From CAUZWH01 sp965224275 (GTDB taxonomy: Bacteria; Pseudomonadota; Alphaproteobacteria; SHVV01), in the NCBI GenBank assembly GCA_965224275.1, contig CBDCYR010000012.1, forward strand, positions 186,001 through 250,000: a DNA stretch of 64,000 bases, given 5' to 3'. The position numbers and the translations under genes are program-made. Numbering within the stretch: position 1 is the first letter of the stretch; each line of letters starts with the position of its first letter. The notes beneath the pieces are model-generated. The model was not told where the DNA came from and searched no databases. It saw only the letters and a list, made by a program, of their open reading frames with translations. Of this stretch, positions 33,558 through 43,284 are shown one piece after another.

Positions 33558-34727
33558 CTAATTGATTGTGGGCGGCGTCGGTGGCACCGGTAGGCACTCG
33601 AAATCGCGTTCGCGCAGAACCGCGCAGGCTTCGTGAGCGACGCCCTCGGTTACCCCGGTCAGACGCGCCCGATAGAGGTCACGACCGGCGTCGTTTACGG
33701 CAATTATCGAAACCTGGCGACCGTGCAGCAAAGACGGTACGACGCTGGCCGCACGATGGATTTGCTGGCGCGCGGCTGCAATTCGTTGGAACGCACCGAC
33801 CTGGATCGCCCAGTTTCCCCGCGCAACGACCGGCCGCTGCGGGCTCGATCCTGGAAGTGCCGGCGGTTTGATTCCGCGAAGCGTTGCGGTTGCATTGTCG
33901 GGCTTTGTTGACTTGGACACCTTGACCGGTTTGGTCAGGGTTGCGAACGCGTCATCGAGCAGTTTGGCTGTGTGCTGGTCACGAGAGCGTCCGGTGCGGC
34001 CGCCGATGATGACCCCGATTAGCCGCCGATTGTCGCGCTTGGCGGAAATTGCCATGTTGAACCCGGAGGCCCGTGTGTACCCCGTTTTGATACCGTCGGC
34101 GCCCACATAGCTTGTCAGTAGCTTGTTGTGATTTTTATAGACTTTGCGTCCGTAGCGAAAATTTTGCGTCGCGAAGTAATGATAATGTTGCGGAAAGTCG
34201 CGAATGAGTGCCCGTGCCAATACCGCCAAATCAAACGCCGTCGAGCGTTGGCGCCGATTCGGTAGCCCGGACGCATTGCGAAAAATGGTTCGCTTCATAC
34301 CCAGTTTACGGCCCCGTATGGTCATTGCCCGGGCGAATTTAGGCTCCGTGCCGCTCAGCGCCTCAGCCAGCACAGTGGCCGCATCATTGGCCGATTTGGT
34401 GATCAAACCGAGGATCGCATCCTCAACTTTGATAGTGTTCCCGGGCTTGAGCCCAAGCTTCGTCGGCGAGCGTCCCGCGGCTGTTTTCGATACCCGCAGG
34501 CGCTGGGTGAGCTTAAGCTTTCCCGTCGCCAGGGCCTCGAACGTCATGTACAGGGTCATCATCTTAACCAGGGATGCCGGGATACGTTGGGCATTGGCTT
34601 GCCGGGCGTAGATGACTTCGCCGGTATCGGCATCGATAACGACCGAAGCGTAGCGGCGCGCATTGGCGGCATCACCGAGCATTACGGTGACAAGGAATAC
34701 GGAGAGGACGACGGCGGCGTGGCGCAT
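33558..34727 (-). CDS. D-alanyl-D-alanine carboxypeptidase with SPOR domain
   Basis: 389 residues. Signal peptide (AAVVLSVFLVTVMLGDAANA), then a class A low-molecular-weight penicillin-binding domain. Active-site Ser-x-x-Lys in PASLVKMMTLY, SAN in LITKSANDAATV and the KTG box in GIKTGYTRASGF are present. A Pro/Lys-rich linker leads to a C-terminal SPOR domain (about 315-385, NWAIQVGAFQRIAAARQQI) that binds denuded septal peptidoglycan. It trims the terminal D-Ala in the periplasm, probably at division sites. I use the ATG at 34727; a TTG at 34739 has a better ribosome site (GGGAG, 6 bp) and would add four residues. Confidence 0.9.
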   Translation of the reverse strand: MRHAAVVLSVFLVTVMLGDAANARRYASVVIDADTGEVIYARQANAQRIPASLVKMMTLYMTFEALATGKLKLTQRLRVSKTAAGRSPTKLGLKPGNTIKVEDAILGLITKSANDAATVLAEALSGTEPKFARAMTIRGRKLGMKRTIFRNASGLPNRRQRSTAFDLAVLARALIRDFPQHYHYFATQNFRYGRKVYKNHNKLLTSYVGADGIKTGYTRASGFNMAISAKRDNRRLIGVIIGGRTGRSRDQHTAKLLDDAFATLTKPVKVSKSTKPDNATATLRGIKPPALPGSSPQRPVVARGNWAIQVGAFQRIAAARQQIHRAASVVPSLLHGRQVSIIAVNDAGRDLYRARLTGVTEGVAHEACAVLRERDFECLPVPPTPPTIN

Positions 34728-34842
34728 AAAGCGGTACAACGGAAACTCCCAACTGTTTCCGGCCTGAAGACCGCGTCCTCCCAGATCGCCCACAGACCTA
34801 TGGATTGATTCTAAGAAAAGCTGGATTCCACGTCTAGCGGAA

Positions 34843-36866
34843 TTACGACGATTCGTAGCCAAACGCCTGCACATAGGGTTCGAGCCGACTGAGAACCGGC
34901 GTTAGCTGTTCACGATAAGGACGCCAGCGACCGATCGCACGTGCATTGATCGGCTGCATGACATCGACGTAGCTTGGCGTTGCGATGCGACGGCTGCGGG
35001 CCTGTTGGGTGTGATCCAAAACATCATCAGCCCAGTCCAGATCGAGATGCGCGAGGATTTTGCGGATCACCGGTTCAGGTTCGGCGATCAAATCCTCATA
35101 GCGATATTCCATCCAATCGGCGCCAAGACCGTCGCGGAAATGGAACCAAAGGTCCATCACAACGGTGTAAAGATCGGTTGTGGACTCGATGGCGGAGAAA
35201 TGAGCCATCGCCGCGTTGGGGCGAAACGATTGCATGAAGCAACTCACTACGACATCTCTGGGATCGCGCAGCGCGACGAGGATCTTCGCATCTGGGAATA
35301 GCCATCTCACGAAACCGAGGTGAGCGATATTGAGAGGTAGTTTGTCGACCCAGCGCCGGCTTGGTTGACGGCCGAGGTCGTTGGATTGCATCCAATAGTG
35401 CTCCCTTAGCGCGTCGATTTGCTGCCCAGTCAGGCTCGCGAGAACTTTGGGATAGGCGAGATTAGAACCGGAGATCGCGCCCAATTGATCCATTGTGCTG
35501 GCCAGGAGGTCAGCCTCTGCCGAGGTGTCGACGGCGGGATGCGAGACCAGAATCTGCTCAACGAGCGTGGTCCCGGATCGGGGAAATCCAACGAAGAAAA
35601 TCGGGTCGTGGCGCTGGTCGAATGTTGGGGCGCGCGCGCTAGCGATCCGGGCTCGATCAAACCAGCGACCGTTTTCAGCCAGGGATTTGCGATATCCCTC
35701 GAGGTCATAGCGAGCGGTGCTGTCGAGAGATAGGGTCAGCTGATTACCGCGCCGGAAGGCTGCATAGGCGTCGTTCCAGGCACCGAGGCGATCTAAAACT
35801 ATTCCCAGTTCGAGAGCTGCCTCTGCCTCGATTTCGGGTGGCAAAGACTCGGCCAGCAGAGTTAGGAGATGGTCTCGGGCCGTTTCGAGATCGCCATTTC
35901 TTCGCTTTAATCGAGCGCTGAGAAAACGCAGTCCTGGGTCTCCCGGCGCTGTCGTCAATCCGATACGCAGATGTTCTCGCGCTTCGGGCAATTGATTGAT
36001 CTGCTCCAGCAGGCTGACCAAGCTCGCGCGCAGCGATATATCGTCCGGGCGCACTTCGCAGCACTCCCGATAGAGCTCAACCGCCTCACCGGGTTGGGCC
36101 AGGTCAACCAGAACGCCCGCCAGGTTGATGCGAACTTTGATGCTATCGGAGTCGAGCTGTTTGGCGATCAGGTATCGATCGTGAGCCGCCGTGAGGCGTC
36201 CGGCTTGTTGAAGCGTGTTGGCCAAGTTGAATTGCAACGCGAAATTGCCGGGATGTTGACGAACGGCATCACCGAGATGGTTGAGCGCGCGCGCAAAGTC
36301 GCCGCGCGCTCGAAAAATTTGGCGAGATTGCTCAGCGCTTCTACGTAGTTACCGTTTAGCCGAAGCGCTTCTTCAAAGGCCTCGATCGCTTCATCGTTGC
36401 GGTCCAACGCGACCAGGCAATTTGCCAGATTGAAATGGCTGGCGGCATCCTCGGGAGCGATTTCGGCCGCCCCACGGTGCGCTCCCTCTGCTTTTTGCAA
36501 CTCTCCGACCTGCTCATAAGCAAGTCCCAAATTTGCCAGCGCCTGGGGATAGCGGGGCCGCAGCGTGATTGCCCTCTCGTAACTTGCAATGGCATCGCGC
36601 GTCGCACCCGCTTCGAGTTGCGCGGCGCCCAAGTTACAAAAATAAGTGGGGTTGTCGGGTTCCACCGCAGTGGCTTGGCTAATGTGCTGCACCGCGTGCC
36701 CGAATTTGCCTCGTTGGAAAGCAATCAGTCCGAGCAAATGGCGGCAATCGGCTTGCTCGGGGTGGCGGCGCAGGATCTTCTTGAGCAGGCGTTCGCACCC
36801 ACCGAGGTTGCCGCTTTGGTACAGATCGAGAGCCCGCACGACATCTGATTGCGGCGATTTCACCAT
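34843..36866 (-). pseudogene. TPR-repeat sulfotransferase, single frameshift
   Basis: Two overlapping minus-strand frames form one gene. The first (from 36866) encodes about six tetratricopeptide repeats (for example LGLAYEQVGELQKAEGAH) up to LAKFFERA. The second encodes more TPRs and a C-terminal sulfotransferase domain, with the PAPS 5'-phosphosulfate loop FFVGFPRSGTTLVEQIL and 3'-phosphate motif ILVALRDPRDVVVSCF. The frame change falls in a GC run at about 36300-36310. One missing base explains it: the second frame reads GDFARALNHLGDAVRQHPGN directly before MQFNL's equivalent FALQFNLANTL. Whole length would be about 674 residues. It may be a true mutation or a sequencing or assembly slip in GCGCGC. 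Confidence 0.8.
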
Positions 36867-37074
36867 GATTCAGAGGCAACCGATTTCGCTCAGTGCGTCG
36901 CCGTGGCGCGATGAGTATAGCGCCGCGATCCCTGGTTGATCGGGATCGGGGGCGTCCCCCTGGAATTCCGCAGGCGCGGGACGTAACATTAAGGAGCGAT
37001 GAGGACTTTCCGTTAGCGTGTTGGCTTCCATATTAATAACAGCTTAAGCCCAAAGAAGTACCGTTTGAGAAGCA

Positions 37075-37401
37075 ATGAGCGACCCTCGCAAGCCCGGTAA
37101 CGACGACGATGGCGTTGGCGTCGTAACCAAGACCGAGCCAAAAACAAAAAAACCGTCCTTGTACAAGGTTCTGCTTTTGAACGACGATTACACGCCCATG
37201 GAGTTCGTCGTTCACATTCTTGAGCGGTTTTTTCGAAAAAACCGCGAGGAAGCGACGCGAATTATGCTGCATGTGCACCAGAAAGGGGTTGGGATCTGCG
37301 GCGTCTACACCTACGAGGTTGCGGAGGCGAAAGTGACGCAAGTCATTGACTTCGCGCGCCAGAACAACCATCCGTTACAGTGCACGATGGAAAAAGAGTA
37401 G
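37075..37401 (+). CDS. clpS: ATP-dependent Clp protease adaptor ClpS
   Basis: 108 residues. ClpS binds N-degron substrates and delivers them to ClpAP. The unstructured N-terminus (1-30) is followed by the core with LLNDDYTPMEFVVHILERFF, the substrate-pocket and ClpA-contact region; HVHQKGVGICGVYTYEVAEAK is also typical. It lies 22 bp before clpA, the usual alphaproteobacterial clpS-clpA pair. The 208-bp region 36867-37074, between the divergent TPR gene and clpS, must hold promoters for both; no clear motif stands out. Confidence 0.96.
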   Translation: MSDPRKPGNDDDGVGVVTKTEPKTKKPSLYKVLLLNDDYTPMEFVVHILERFFRKNREEATRIMLHVHQKGVGICGVYTYEVAEAKVTQVIDFARQNNHPLQCTMEKE

Positions 37402-37423
37402 CGAGTAGCCAAAAGGAAGAACT

Positions 37424-39775
37424 TTGCCGTCATTCTCACGCAATCTCGAGCGAAGCCTGCACCGTGCGCTGGCTTTCGCCAACGAGCGTCAGCACGAGTA
37501 CGCGACTCTGGAGCACTTGTTGCTCGCCTTGACCGAGGACGATGATGCGGTCGCAGTGATGCAGGCGTGCAACGTTGATCTCGATCGCTTGCGCGAGGAA
37601 TTGCACCGCTATCTCGACGAAGATCTCAGCAATCTGGTGGTCGACAGCGAGGAGGATGCCAAGCCGACTGCGGGATTCCAGCGCGTCATCCAGCGCGCGC
37701 TGATACACGTGCAAACCTCCGGTCGGGAGAGCGTCACCGGGGCCAATGTCTTGGTTGCGATTTTCTCCGAACGCGAGTCGCATGCCGTGTTCTACCTGCA
37801 GCAGCAGGATATGACGCGCTTGGACGCGGTCAGCTACATCTCGCACGGCATCGCCAAACGCTCGGACATGGCCGATGCCCGTCCGGTGCGCGGCGCTGAA
37901 GAAACCGAGGGCGAACAGGTCGTGAAAAAGGGTGCCGAAGCCCTTAACGCCTATTGCGTCAACCTCAACGAAAAGTCGATCGCAGGAAAAATAGACCCCC
38001 TGATCGGTCGCGGCGACGAGGTCGAGCGGACCATCCAAATCCTGTGTCGTCGTAACAAGAACAACCCGTTGCTGGTGGGCGAACCCGGCGTTGGCAAGAC
38101 CGCCATCGCGGAGGGATTGGCACGCCGCATCGTGCAGGGTGAGGTACCTGAGGTCCTCAAGAGCTCGACTATATTCTCCCTCGATATGGGATCACTCCTC
38201 GCTGGGACACGCTACCGCGGCGATTTCGAAGAACGCGTCAAGGCGGTGCTCTCCGAACTTGAGGACTACGAAGGCGCGATTCTCTTCATCGATGAGATCC
38301 ACACGGTGATCGGCGCGGGAGCGACCAGCGGCGGCGCAATGGATGCGTCGAATCTCCTAAAGCCGGCCCTCGCAAGCGGCAATATCCGCTGCATCGGTTC
38401 AACCACGTACAAAGAATTTCGTAGCTATTTCGAAAAAGACCGAGCCCTGCTGCGGCGCTTCCAGAAGATCGATATCAATGAGCCATCGCTCGAAGACACG
38501 ATCAAGATCATGCACGGTCTCAAACCCTATTATGAGGAGTATCACCGGATCCGATACACCAACGACGCAATCAAGGCGGCGGTGGATCTTTCTGCACGCT
38601 ATATCAACGATCGGAAATTGCCGGACAAGGCGATCGATGTGATCGACGAAGTTGGTGCGGCCCAGATGTTGGTACCCGAAAACAAGCGTCGCAAGACGAT
38701 CGGGGTAAAAGAGATCGAAGATATCGTTGCGAAGATTGCCCGCATCCCGCCGAAGTCGGTGTCAAAGGACGACACCAAGGCGCTGCGCGAGCTCGAGAAC
38801 GAGCTTAAATCGGTGGTGTTTGGCCAAGAGCGTGCGATTGAAGCAATTTCGAGTGCGATTAAGCTCGCCCGCGCCGGGCTCCGCGAGCCGGAAAAACCGA
38901 TCGGCTGCTATCTGTTCTCTGGGCCAACAGGCGTCGGCAAGACCGAAGTCGCCCGACAGCTCGCGCGCATTATGGGCGTTGAACTCATCCGCTTCGACAT
39001 GTCGGAATACATGGAACGCCATACGGTGTCGCGGCTGATTGGGGCACCACCTGGCTATGTTGGATTCGACCAAGGCGGCCTGCTGACCGATGCCATCGAT
39101 CAACATCCTCACGCCGTGCTGTTGTTGGATGAAATCGAGAAAGCCCATCCCGATCTGTTCAACATCCTGCTGCAGATCATGGATCATGGGAAGCTCACCG
39201 ACCACAACGGCAAAACGATCGACTTCCGCAACGTCGTTTTGGTGATGACCACCAACGCCGGCGCTTCCGAGATGAGCAAATTTGCGATCGGCTTCGGACG
39301 CGGCCTCAAGGAAGGCGAGGATGAGGAAGCCATCAAGAAGATGTTCACGCCGGAGTTTCGTAATCGCCTTGATGCGACGATAGCTTTTTCGGGCCTTAAG
39401 CCGGAAATTATCGCGCTGGTGGTCGATAAGTTCGTGCTGGAATTGGAGGCTCAGCTTGCCGACCGCAACGTCGCAATTGAACTCACCGATGATGCGCGCA
39501 AGTGGATCGCCGAAAAGGGCTACGACGATATTTATGGGGCGCGACCGCTCGCGCGATTCATCCAGGAAAAGGTCAAAAAGAATCTTGCCGAGGAGCTATT
39601 GTTCGGCGAACTAGCCAAGGGCGGAACGGTAATCGTTAGCTTTGGTGAAGATGATCTGGAGTTCGAGTTCAGGGCGGCCAAGGTAAAGGCGCGTAAGCCG
39701 AAGAAGAGCACCAAGCGTGGCGATGATGATTCGGGTAGCGCGAGCGGCAAAATTCCAGCCTTGGCCGACCAGTAG
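37424..39775 (+). CDS. clpA: ATP-dependent Clp protease ATP-binding subunit ClpA
   Basis: 783 residues, an AAA+ unfoldase that feeds ClpP. The N domain (1-150) binds ClpS. D1 has Walker A GEPGVGKTAIAEGLA and Walker B GAILFIDEIHTVIG. D2 has GPTGVGKTEVARQLA and AVLLLDEIEKAHPDLF. The sensor and arginine-finger regions look normal. The C-terminus has a Lys-rich, probably disordered tail (about 755-783) beyond the usual end. The TTG at 37424 is used since it starts the family N-terminus PSFSRNLERSLHRAL and has AAGGAAG upstream. No clpP in the window. Confidence 0.96.
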   Translation: MPSFSRNLERSLHRALAFANERQHEYATLEHLLLALTEDDDAVAVMQACNVDLDRLREELHRYLDEDLSNLVVDSEEDAKPTAGFQRVIQRALIHVQTSGRESVTGANVLVAIFSERESHAVFYLQQQDMTRLDAVSYISHGIAKRSDMADARPVRGAEETEGEQVVKKGAEALNAYCVNLNEKSIAGKIDPLIGRGDEVERTIQILCRRNKNNPLLVGEPGVGKTAIAEGLARRIVQGEVPEVLKSSTIFSLDMGSLLAGTRYRGDFEERVKAVLSELEDYEGAILFIDEIHTVIGAGATSGGAMDASNLLKPALASGNIRCIGSTTYKEFRSYFEKDRALLRRFQKIDINEPSLEDTIKIMHGLKPYYEEYHRIRYTNDAIKAAVDLSARYINDRKLPDKAIDVIDEVGAAQMLVPENKRRKTIGVKEIEDIVAKIARIPPKSVSKDDTKALRELENELKSVVFGQERAIEAISSAIKLARAGLREPEKPIGCYLFSGPTGVGKTEVARQLARIMGVELIRFDMSEYMERHTVSRLIGAPPGYVGFDQGGLLTDAIDQHPHAVLLLDEIEKAHPDLFNILLQIMDHGKLTDHNGKTIDFRNVVLVMTTNAGASEMSKFAIGFGRGLKEGEDEEAIKKMFTPEFRNRLDATIAFSGLKPEIIALVVDKFVLELEAQLADRNVAIELTDDARKWIAEKGYDDIYGARPLARFIQEKVKKNLAEELLFGELAKGGTVIVSFGEDDLEFEFRAAKVKARKPKKSTKRGDDDSGSASGKIPALADQ

Positions 39776-39826
39776 TAGCCCCGAAGGCTATATCCATAAG
39801 TACCCGTTAGACGCGGTCGCGACGCC

Positions 39827-40249
39827 TTAATCGATAGCGCCCATCAGCTTTTCTGCTAGTTCCGCGATAACCGCCTGATTGCCGGGTCTTAGCCCCCAAT
39901 TGATCGGGGCTTCGTCTCCGAACTTCCGCGGCAAGACGTGAATATGAAAGTGCATCACCGATTGCGCGGCGCCGGGCCCGTTGGCCTGGATCAAATTAAT
40001 ACCGTCGGGCGACATGGTCTTTTCGATTGCTTGTGCGGCGCGTTGGGCGGCGTTGATTGTGGCCGCCATCGCGTCGGCGCTGACGTCGAGCAGGTTGTTA
40101 AAATGCGCCTTTGGGATGGCTAGGCTGTGGCCTTCGTTATATGGATTGATATCCATGAACGCGAGTGAATGCTCGTCCTCATAGATCTTGAAACTTGGCG
40201 CCACCCCCGACGCGATCTTGCAAAAAATACATTCAGGATCGCTGGCCAT
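39827..40249 (-). CDS. HIT (histidine triad) family protein
   Basis: 140 residues with CIFCKIASG near the N-terminus (zinc-binding CxxC in many HIT proteins) and the triad HFHIHVLPR near residue 105. The family hydrolyses nucleoside phosphoramidates or dinucleotides in the cytosol. The ATG at 40249 follows GGAGG and is preferred over an upstream in-frame start at 40267. It is convergent with clpA, 51 bp from its stop, and is in the same orientation as the GNAT gene upstream. Confidence 0.92.
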   Translation of the reverse strand: MASDPECIFCKIASGVAPSFKIYEDEHSLAFMDINPYNEGHSLAIPKAHFNNLLDVSADAMAATINAAQRAAQAIEKTMSPDGINLIQANGPGAAQSVMHFHIHVLPRKFGDEAPINWGLRPGNQAVIAELAEKLMGAID

Positions 40250-40313
40250 TTTCTGTCCTCCGTTCAACCCTCTGGTTCTCGCTCATAGTGGCCGCTTCGA
40301 AATCTATCGGCAA

Positions 40314-41480
40314 TTACTGTTGCTGTTTGCGAAACGGCGAATGTCCTTCGAGATAGCCGATCTCGGCATCAATTTCTTTGCGCTCATGCTCGAGATAGTT
40401 GGCAATTGCGTCGCGAAACGACTGATTGCGCACCCAGTGCGCGCTATAGGTGTGGACCGGCAGATAGCCGCGCGTAAGCTTGTGCGGTCCCTGTGCACCG
40501 GCCTCGACGCGTTTGAGCCCCCGTTTAATAGCGAATTCGATAGCTTGGTAGTAGCAGATCTCAAAATGTAGAAAACGATGATGCTCGCGCGCGCCCCAAT
40601 AGCGCCCATAGAGGGTATCGCTTCCCATGAAGTTTAACGCACCGGCGACGTAGCGGCCGTCGCGTTTTGCCATCACCAGCGCAATTTGTTCGGCGATAGT
40701 TTCGTTGGCGAGGCTGAAGAACTCTCGATTGAGATAGGGACTACCCCATTTACGCGCACCGGTGTCGAGGTAGAACTCGTAAAAAGCGTCCCAGTGCTCC
40801 TCCTTGAGGTCTGGCCCCGAAAGTACCTCGATCTCAATATCGTTGGTGACGGCTTCCTTACGTTCCCTTTTGATCACTTTGCGTTTGCGCGACGCAAGTT
40901 CTGCGAGGAAATCATCGAATGTCAGGTAGCCGTTATTGACCCAATGAAACTGCTCGCCGGCGCGCAGCAATAGACCAAACTTGCCAAGCCTTTCCCATTC
41001 TTGAGTAGTCGGAAAGTTGATGTGTAGCGACGAGACCTCGAGCTGTTTCGCGACTTCGATTGCCGCCGCGACCAGGGTTTGCTGAGTCTCGGCCTGGCTG
41101 GGGCCGGCCGGTACCAGCAGCCGTGGTCCGGTTACCGGTGTGAACGGCACGCCGATAAGGAGTTTCGGATAGTAGCTCCCCCCGGCTTGCTCGAACGCAT
41201 GCGCCCACGCGTGATCGAAAACGAACTCGCCATAAGAATGGCCTTTCAGATACATCGGAGCCGCGCCCAATACCTCGCCGTCGCTGTCTTCGACGACAAG
41301 GTGGTAGGGCCCCCAACCGGATTCGGCAGTTGCCGACTTGCTCTCCTCCAGCGCCGAAAGGAACTCGTGTGAGACAAAAGGGTTCACGCTACCCGCGCAC
41401 GCATTCCACCGGGTCCGGTCAACGGCGCCGATTCCGCCGACCGCTTTGACGGTAACCTGCTGTTTTTCGACGTCGCCCAT
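40314..41480 (-). CDS. COG3146 GNAT-type (FemAB-like) acyltransferase
   Basis: 388 residues of the conserved COG3146/peptidogalycan biosynthesis-like family: LEESKSATAESGWGPYHLVV, HAWAHAFEQAGGSYYPKLLIG, VPFTPVTGPRLLV, and YWGAREHHRFLHFEICYYQAIEFAI with C-terminal GAQGPHKLTRGYLPVHTYSAHW. It has a double-GNAT fold related to FemAB transferases. The acceptor and donor are unknown; aminoacyl or acetyl transfer to an envelope precursor is only suggested by fold. It is in a minus-strand run with GDPD and RidA genes, its start lying 2 bp after the GDPD stop, so it is probably coupled to them. Confidence 0.87.
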   Translation of the reverse strand: MGDVEKQQVTVKAVGGIGAVDRTRWNACAGSVNPFVSHEFLSALEESKSATAESGWGPYHLVVEDSDGEVLGAAPMYLKGHSYGEFVFDHAWAHAFEQAGGSYYPKLLIGVPFTPVTGPRLLVPAGPSQAETQQTLVAAAIEVAKQLEVSSLHINFPTTQEWERLGKFGLLLRAGEQFHWVNNGYLTFDDFLAELASRKRKVIKRERKEAVTNDIEIEVLSGPDLKEEHWDAFYEFYLDTGARKWGSPYLNREFFSLANETIAEQIALVMAKRDGRYVAGALNFMGSDTLYGRYWGAREHHRFLHFEICYYQAIEFAIKRGLKRVEAGAQGPHKLTRGYLPVHTYSAHWVRNQSFRDAIANYLEHERKEIDAEIGYLEGHSPFRKQQQ

Positions 41481-41482
41481 GG

Positions 41483-42229
41483 TTAAGTTGTGGTCGGCCT
41501 CTCTCGCGGAAGAAACTTCTCGAAGATGATGTTATCCGCGTGATCTTGCAAGCGCGCCTGCGCCCGCGCAGAAGTTACCGTCCAAGCCAACACTGGCAAT
41601 CCGCCATCACGGGCGTGGCTGGTTGCGCGATGTGGCAGAATGCGGCGATCGCAGGCGAGGAAATCGAGCCCCGCGCGCCTTAACAACTCGATGCGGTCGG
41701 CCATATCATCGCTGGCCCGAACCTCTGAGCGCTCAACCACCCAACCACAGGTAACATTCGGTTGCTGCGAGAGTATTTGGCGAACCGAGTCGATGTCCAT
41801 GGACATGAGCGCGATCGGACCTTCATAGCGTTTCACCTCGTCGCCAACAGTGCGTTCGAGACAGCCAGCCGAGCCACGATCGGATTTGAGTTCAAGCAAG
41901 AGGCCGCTCTTTGCATTTACTGCGCTAAGCACTTCCGGCAGCGTCGGTATGGCTTGATCACTTTTTTTGAGGCGCAACCCAGCCAAATCATGTCGGGTCA
42001 TCGTAGAGATTGTTCCGCGCTGTCCGGTCATTCGTCGGAGCGCGTGGTCATGAAAAACGACCGCCACGCCATCCAGGGTCAGCCGAACGTCGAGTTCGAT
42101 GCCAAACCCGGCCCGCTGGGCGGCGATAAAAGCCGAAATCGAATTTTCCGGCGTAACTGCGTCGTGCAAACCGCGATGGGCAAACGGCGCTTGCGCCAGC
42201 CAGCCGGCCCAAGTTTTGCCGTGTGGCAC
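41483..42229 (-). CDS. Glycerophosphodiester phosphodiesterase family protein
   Basis: About 248 residues forming a TIM-barrel GDPD domain. Active-site motifs: AHRGLHDAVTPENSISAF (first His, Arg and Glu), IELDVRLTLDGVAVVFHDHAL (Glu, Asp and His). It cleaves glycerophosphodiesters to glycerol-3-phosphate and alcohol. There is no signal peptide, so it is cytosolic. The frame is open to 42424 but would overlap the RidA gene heavily. The GTG at 42229 begins right before the conserved domain, 2 bp after the RidA stop, which fits a coupled operon. The ribosome site is weak. Confidence 0.85.
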   Translation of the reverse strand: MPHGKTWAGWLAQAPFAHRGLHDAVTPENSISAFIAAQRAGFGIELDVRLTLDGVAVVFHDHALRRMTGQRGTISTMTRHDLAGLRLKKSDQAIPTLPEVLSAVNAKSGLLLELKSDRGSAGCLERTVGDEVKRYEGPIALMSMDIDSVRQILSQQPNVTCGWVVERSEVRASDDMADRIELLRRAGLDFLACDRRILPHRATSHARDGGLPVLAWTVTSARAQARLQDHADNIIFEKFLPRERPTTT

Positions 42230-42231
42230 GG

Positions 42232-42699
42232 CTACGCGATTGCGAAAATGGCGTCGATTTCGATTGTCATATCGTGGGGCAGCGCGACGGCGCCGATCGT
42301 CGTCCGCGCGTGGCGCCCACGATCTCCAAACACCTCTACCATAAGATCCGAAGCGCCGTTCATTACTTGTGGCAAGTTGGTAAAGCCGGGCACGGAATTG
42401 ATGAGTCCAAACAGGCGAATGCAACGCACCACCCGGTCGAGGTCGCCGTCACACGCGTGATTGGCCTGGGCGATCAGATTGAGCCCCGTCAAACGCGCGG
42501 CTTCGTAGGCGTCTTCTTGATTGATCGCGCCACCGACCTTGCCTATCGACCCTGGCCCGCCATCACGCATCGGCCCCTGGCCCGCGATAAACAAGAGATC
42601 GCCGGACCGCACATAGGGGATGTAGTTGGCCTGCGAAACAAACGGAGGCGGTAACGAGAGTTCCAACTCGGTCAATCGCGAATTGATTTGGCCAGCCAT
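42232..42699 (-). CDS. RidA family protein, paralog 2
   Basis: 155 residues of the YjgF/YER057c/UK114 superfamily in the longer class with GDLLFIAGQGP and a conserved FGDRGRHARTTIGAVALPHD end. The Arg in RHAR aligns with the carboxylate-binding Arg used by RidA to hydrolyse reactive enamine/imine intermediates. The protein is the same length as the next gene and shares the opening MAGQI-SRLxEL, so they arose by tandem duplication. AGGAG precedes the ATG, and the gap to its paralog is 9 bp. Deamination of a specific imine is plausible; the substrate is unknown. Confidence 0.9.
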   Translation of the reverse strand: MAGQINSRLTELELSLPPPFVSQANYIPYVRSGDLLFIAGQGPMRDGGPGSIGKVGGAINQEDAYEAARLTGLNLIAQANHACDGDLDRVVRCIRLFGLINSVPGFTNLPQVMNGASDLMVEVFGDRGRHARTTIGAVALPHDMTIEIDAIFAIA

Positions 42700-42708
42700 G
42701 TGCGACTC

Positions 42709-43176
42709 CTACGCGATCTCGAATACGCCTTCGACTTCGACCGCGACGCCGGCGGGTAGATTGCCGGCTCCAACCGCAAATCTGGCGTGGCGGCCCTTGT
42801 CGCCGAAGATCTCGACCATCAAATCCGAAGCGCCGTTCATAACCTGCGGGTGCTGCTTGAAATCGGCGGAACCGTTGACGTACCCGCCCAAGCGAACGCA
42901 CCTCGTGACGCGATCGAGGTCGCCATCACAAGCCGCTTTGACTTGGGCCAGAACATTTAGCGCACACACCCGTGCCGCACGTTGACCGTCCTCGAGGGTG
43001 ACATCGTCACCGACCGTGCCGATGTAGCTCAGCTCACCGTCGACAAAAGGAATCTGTCCCGATACGAAAACCAGCGAGCCGTGCACGACGTAAGGCACGT
43101 AGTTGGCGACTGGTGCGGGCCCTTCGGGAAGCGCGATTCCAAGTTCTTCGAGGCGTGATTGGATTTGGCCAGCCAT
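42709..43176 (-). CDS. RidA family protein, paralog 1
   Basis: 155 residues, tandem copy of the RidA gene at 42232. Conserved parts are MAGQIQSRLEELGI, GSLVFVSGQIPFVDG and FGDKGRHARFAVGAGNLPAG with the active-site Arg. The ATG at 43176 has GGGAG upstream; the frame is open to 43236. It leads a minus-strand run RidA-RidA-GDPD-GNAT-HIT. The 170-bp region upstream (43177-43346) is packed with three kinds of dispersed repeat and must also contain the promoter. Confidence 0.9.
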   Translation of the reverse strand: MAGQIQSRLEELGIALPEGPAPVANYVPYVVHGSLVFVSGQIPFVDGELSYIGTVGDDVTLEDGQRAARVCALNVLAQVKAACDGDLDRVTRCVRLGGYVNGSADFKQHPQVMNGASDLMVEIFGDKGRHARFAVGAGNLPAGVAVEVEGVFEIA

Positions 43177-43268
43177 GGCGACTCCCCAGCGTTTACGGCG
43201 TACGAATTCGTTCGAATTCGTACCATAGTCCGCCACGAGGTGGCGAGCTTCGCAGCCGGGTAACCCAA

Positions 43269-43284
43269 TAGGTAGAATTTTTAC
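43269..43284. repeat. TAGGTAGAATTT motif, copy 3
   Basis: TAGGTAGAATTTTTAC, matching the motifs upstream of isovaleryl-CoA dehydrogenase and putA over the first 12 bases. Here it lies upstream of paralog 1 of the RidA pair, directly next to a palindrome of family B. Confidence 0.3.

Noticed and set aside
37424..37450. Programmed frameshift joining clpS and clpA
   Set aside because: Separate genes with a normal ribosome site and TTG start; no slippery sequence seen.
42230..42424. N-terminal 65-residue extension of the GDPD protein
   Set aside because: It overlaps the RidA coding region, is Arg-rich shadow sequence and lacks GDPD similarity.
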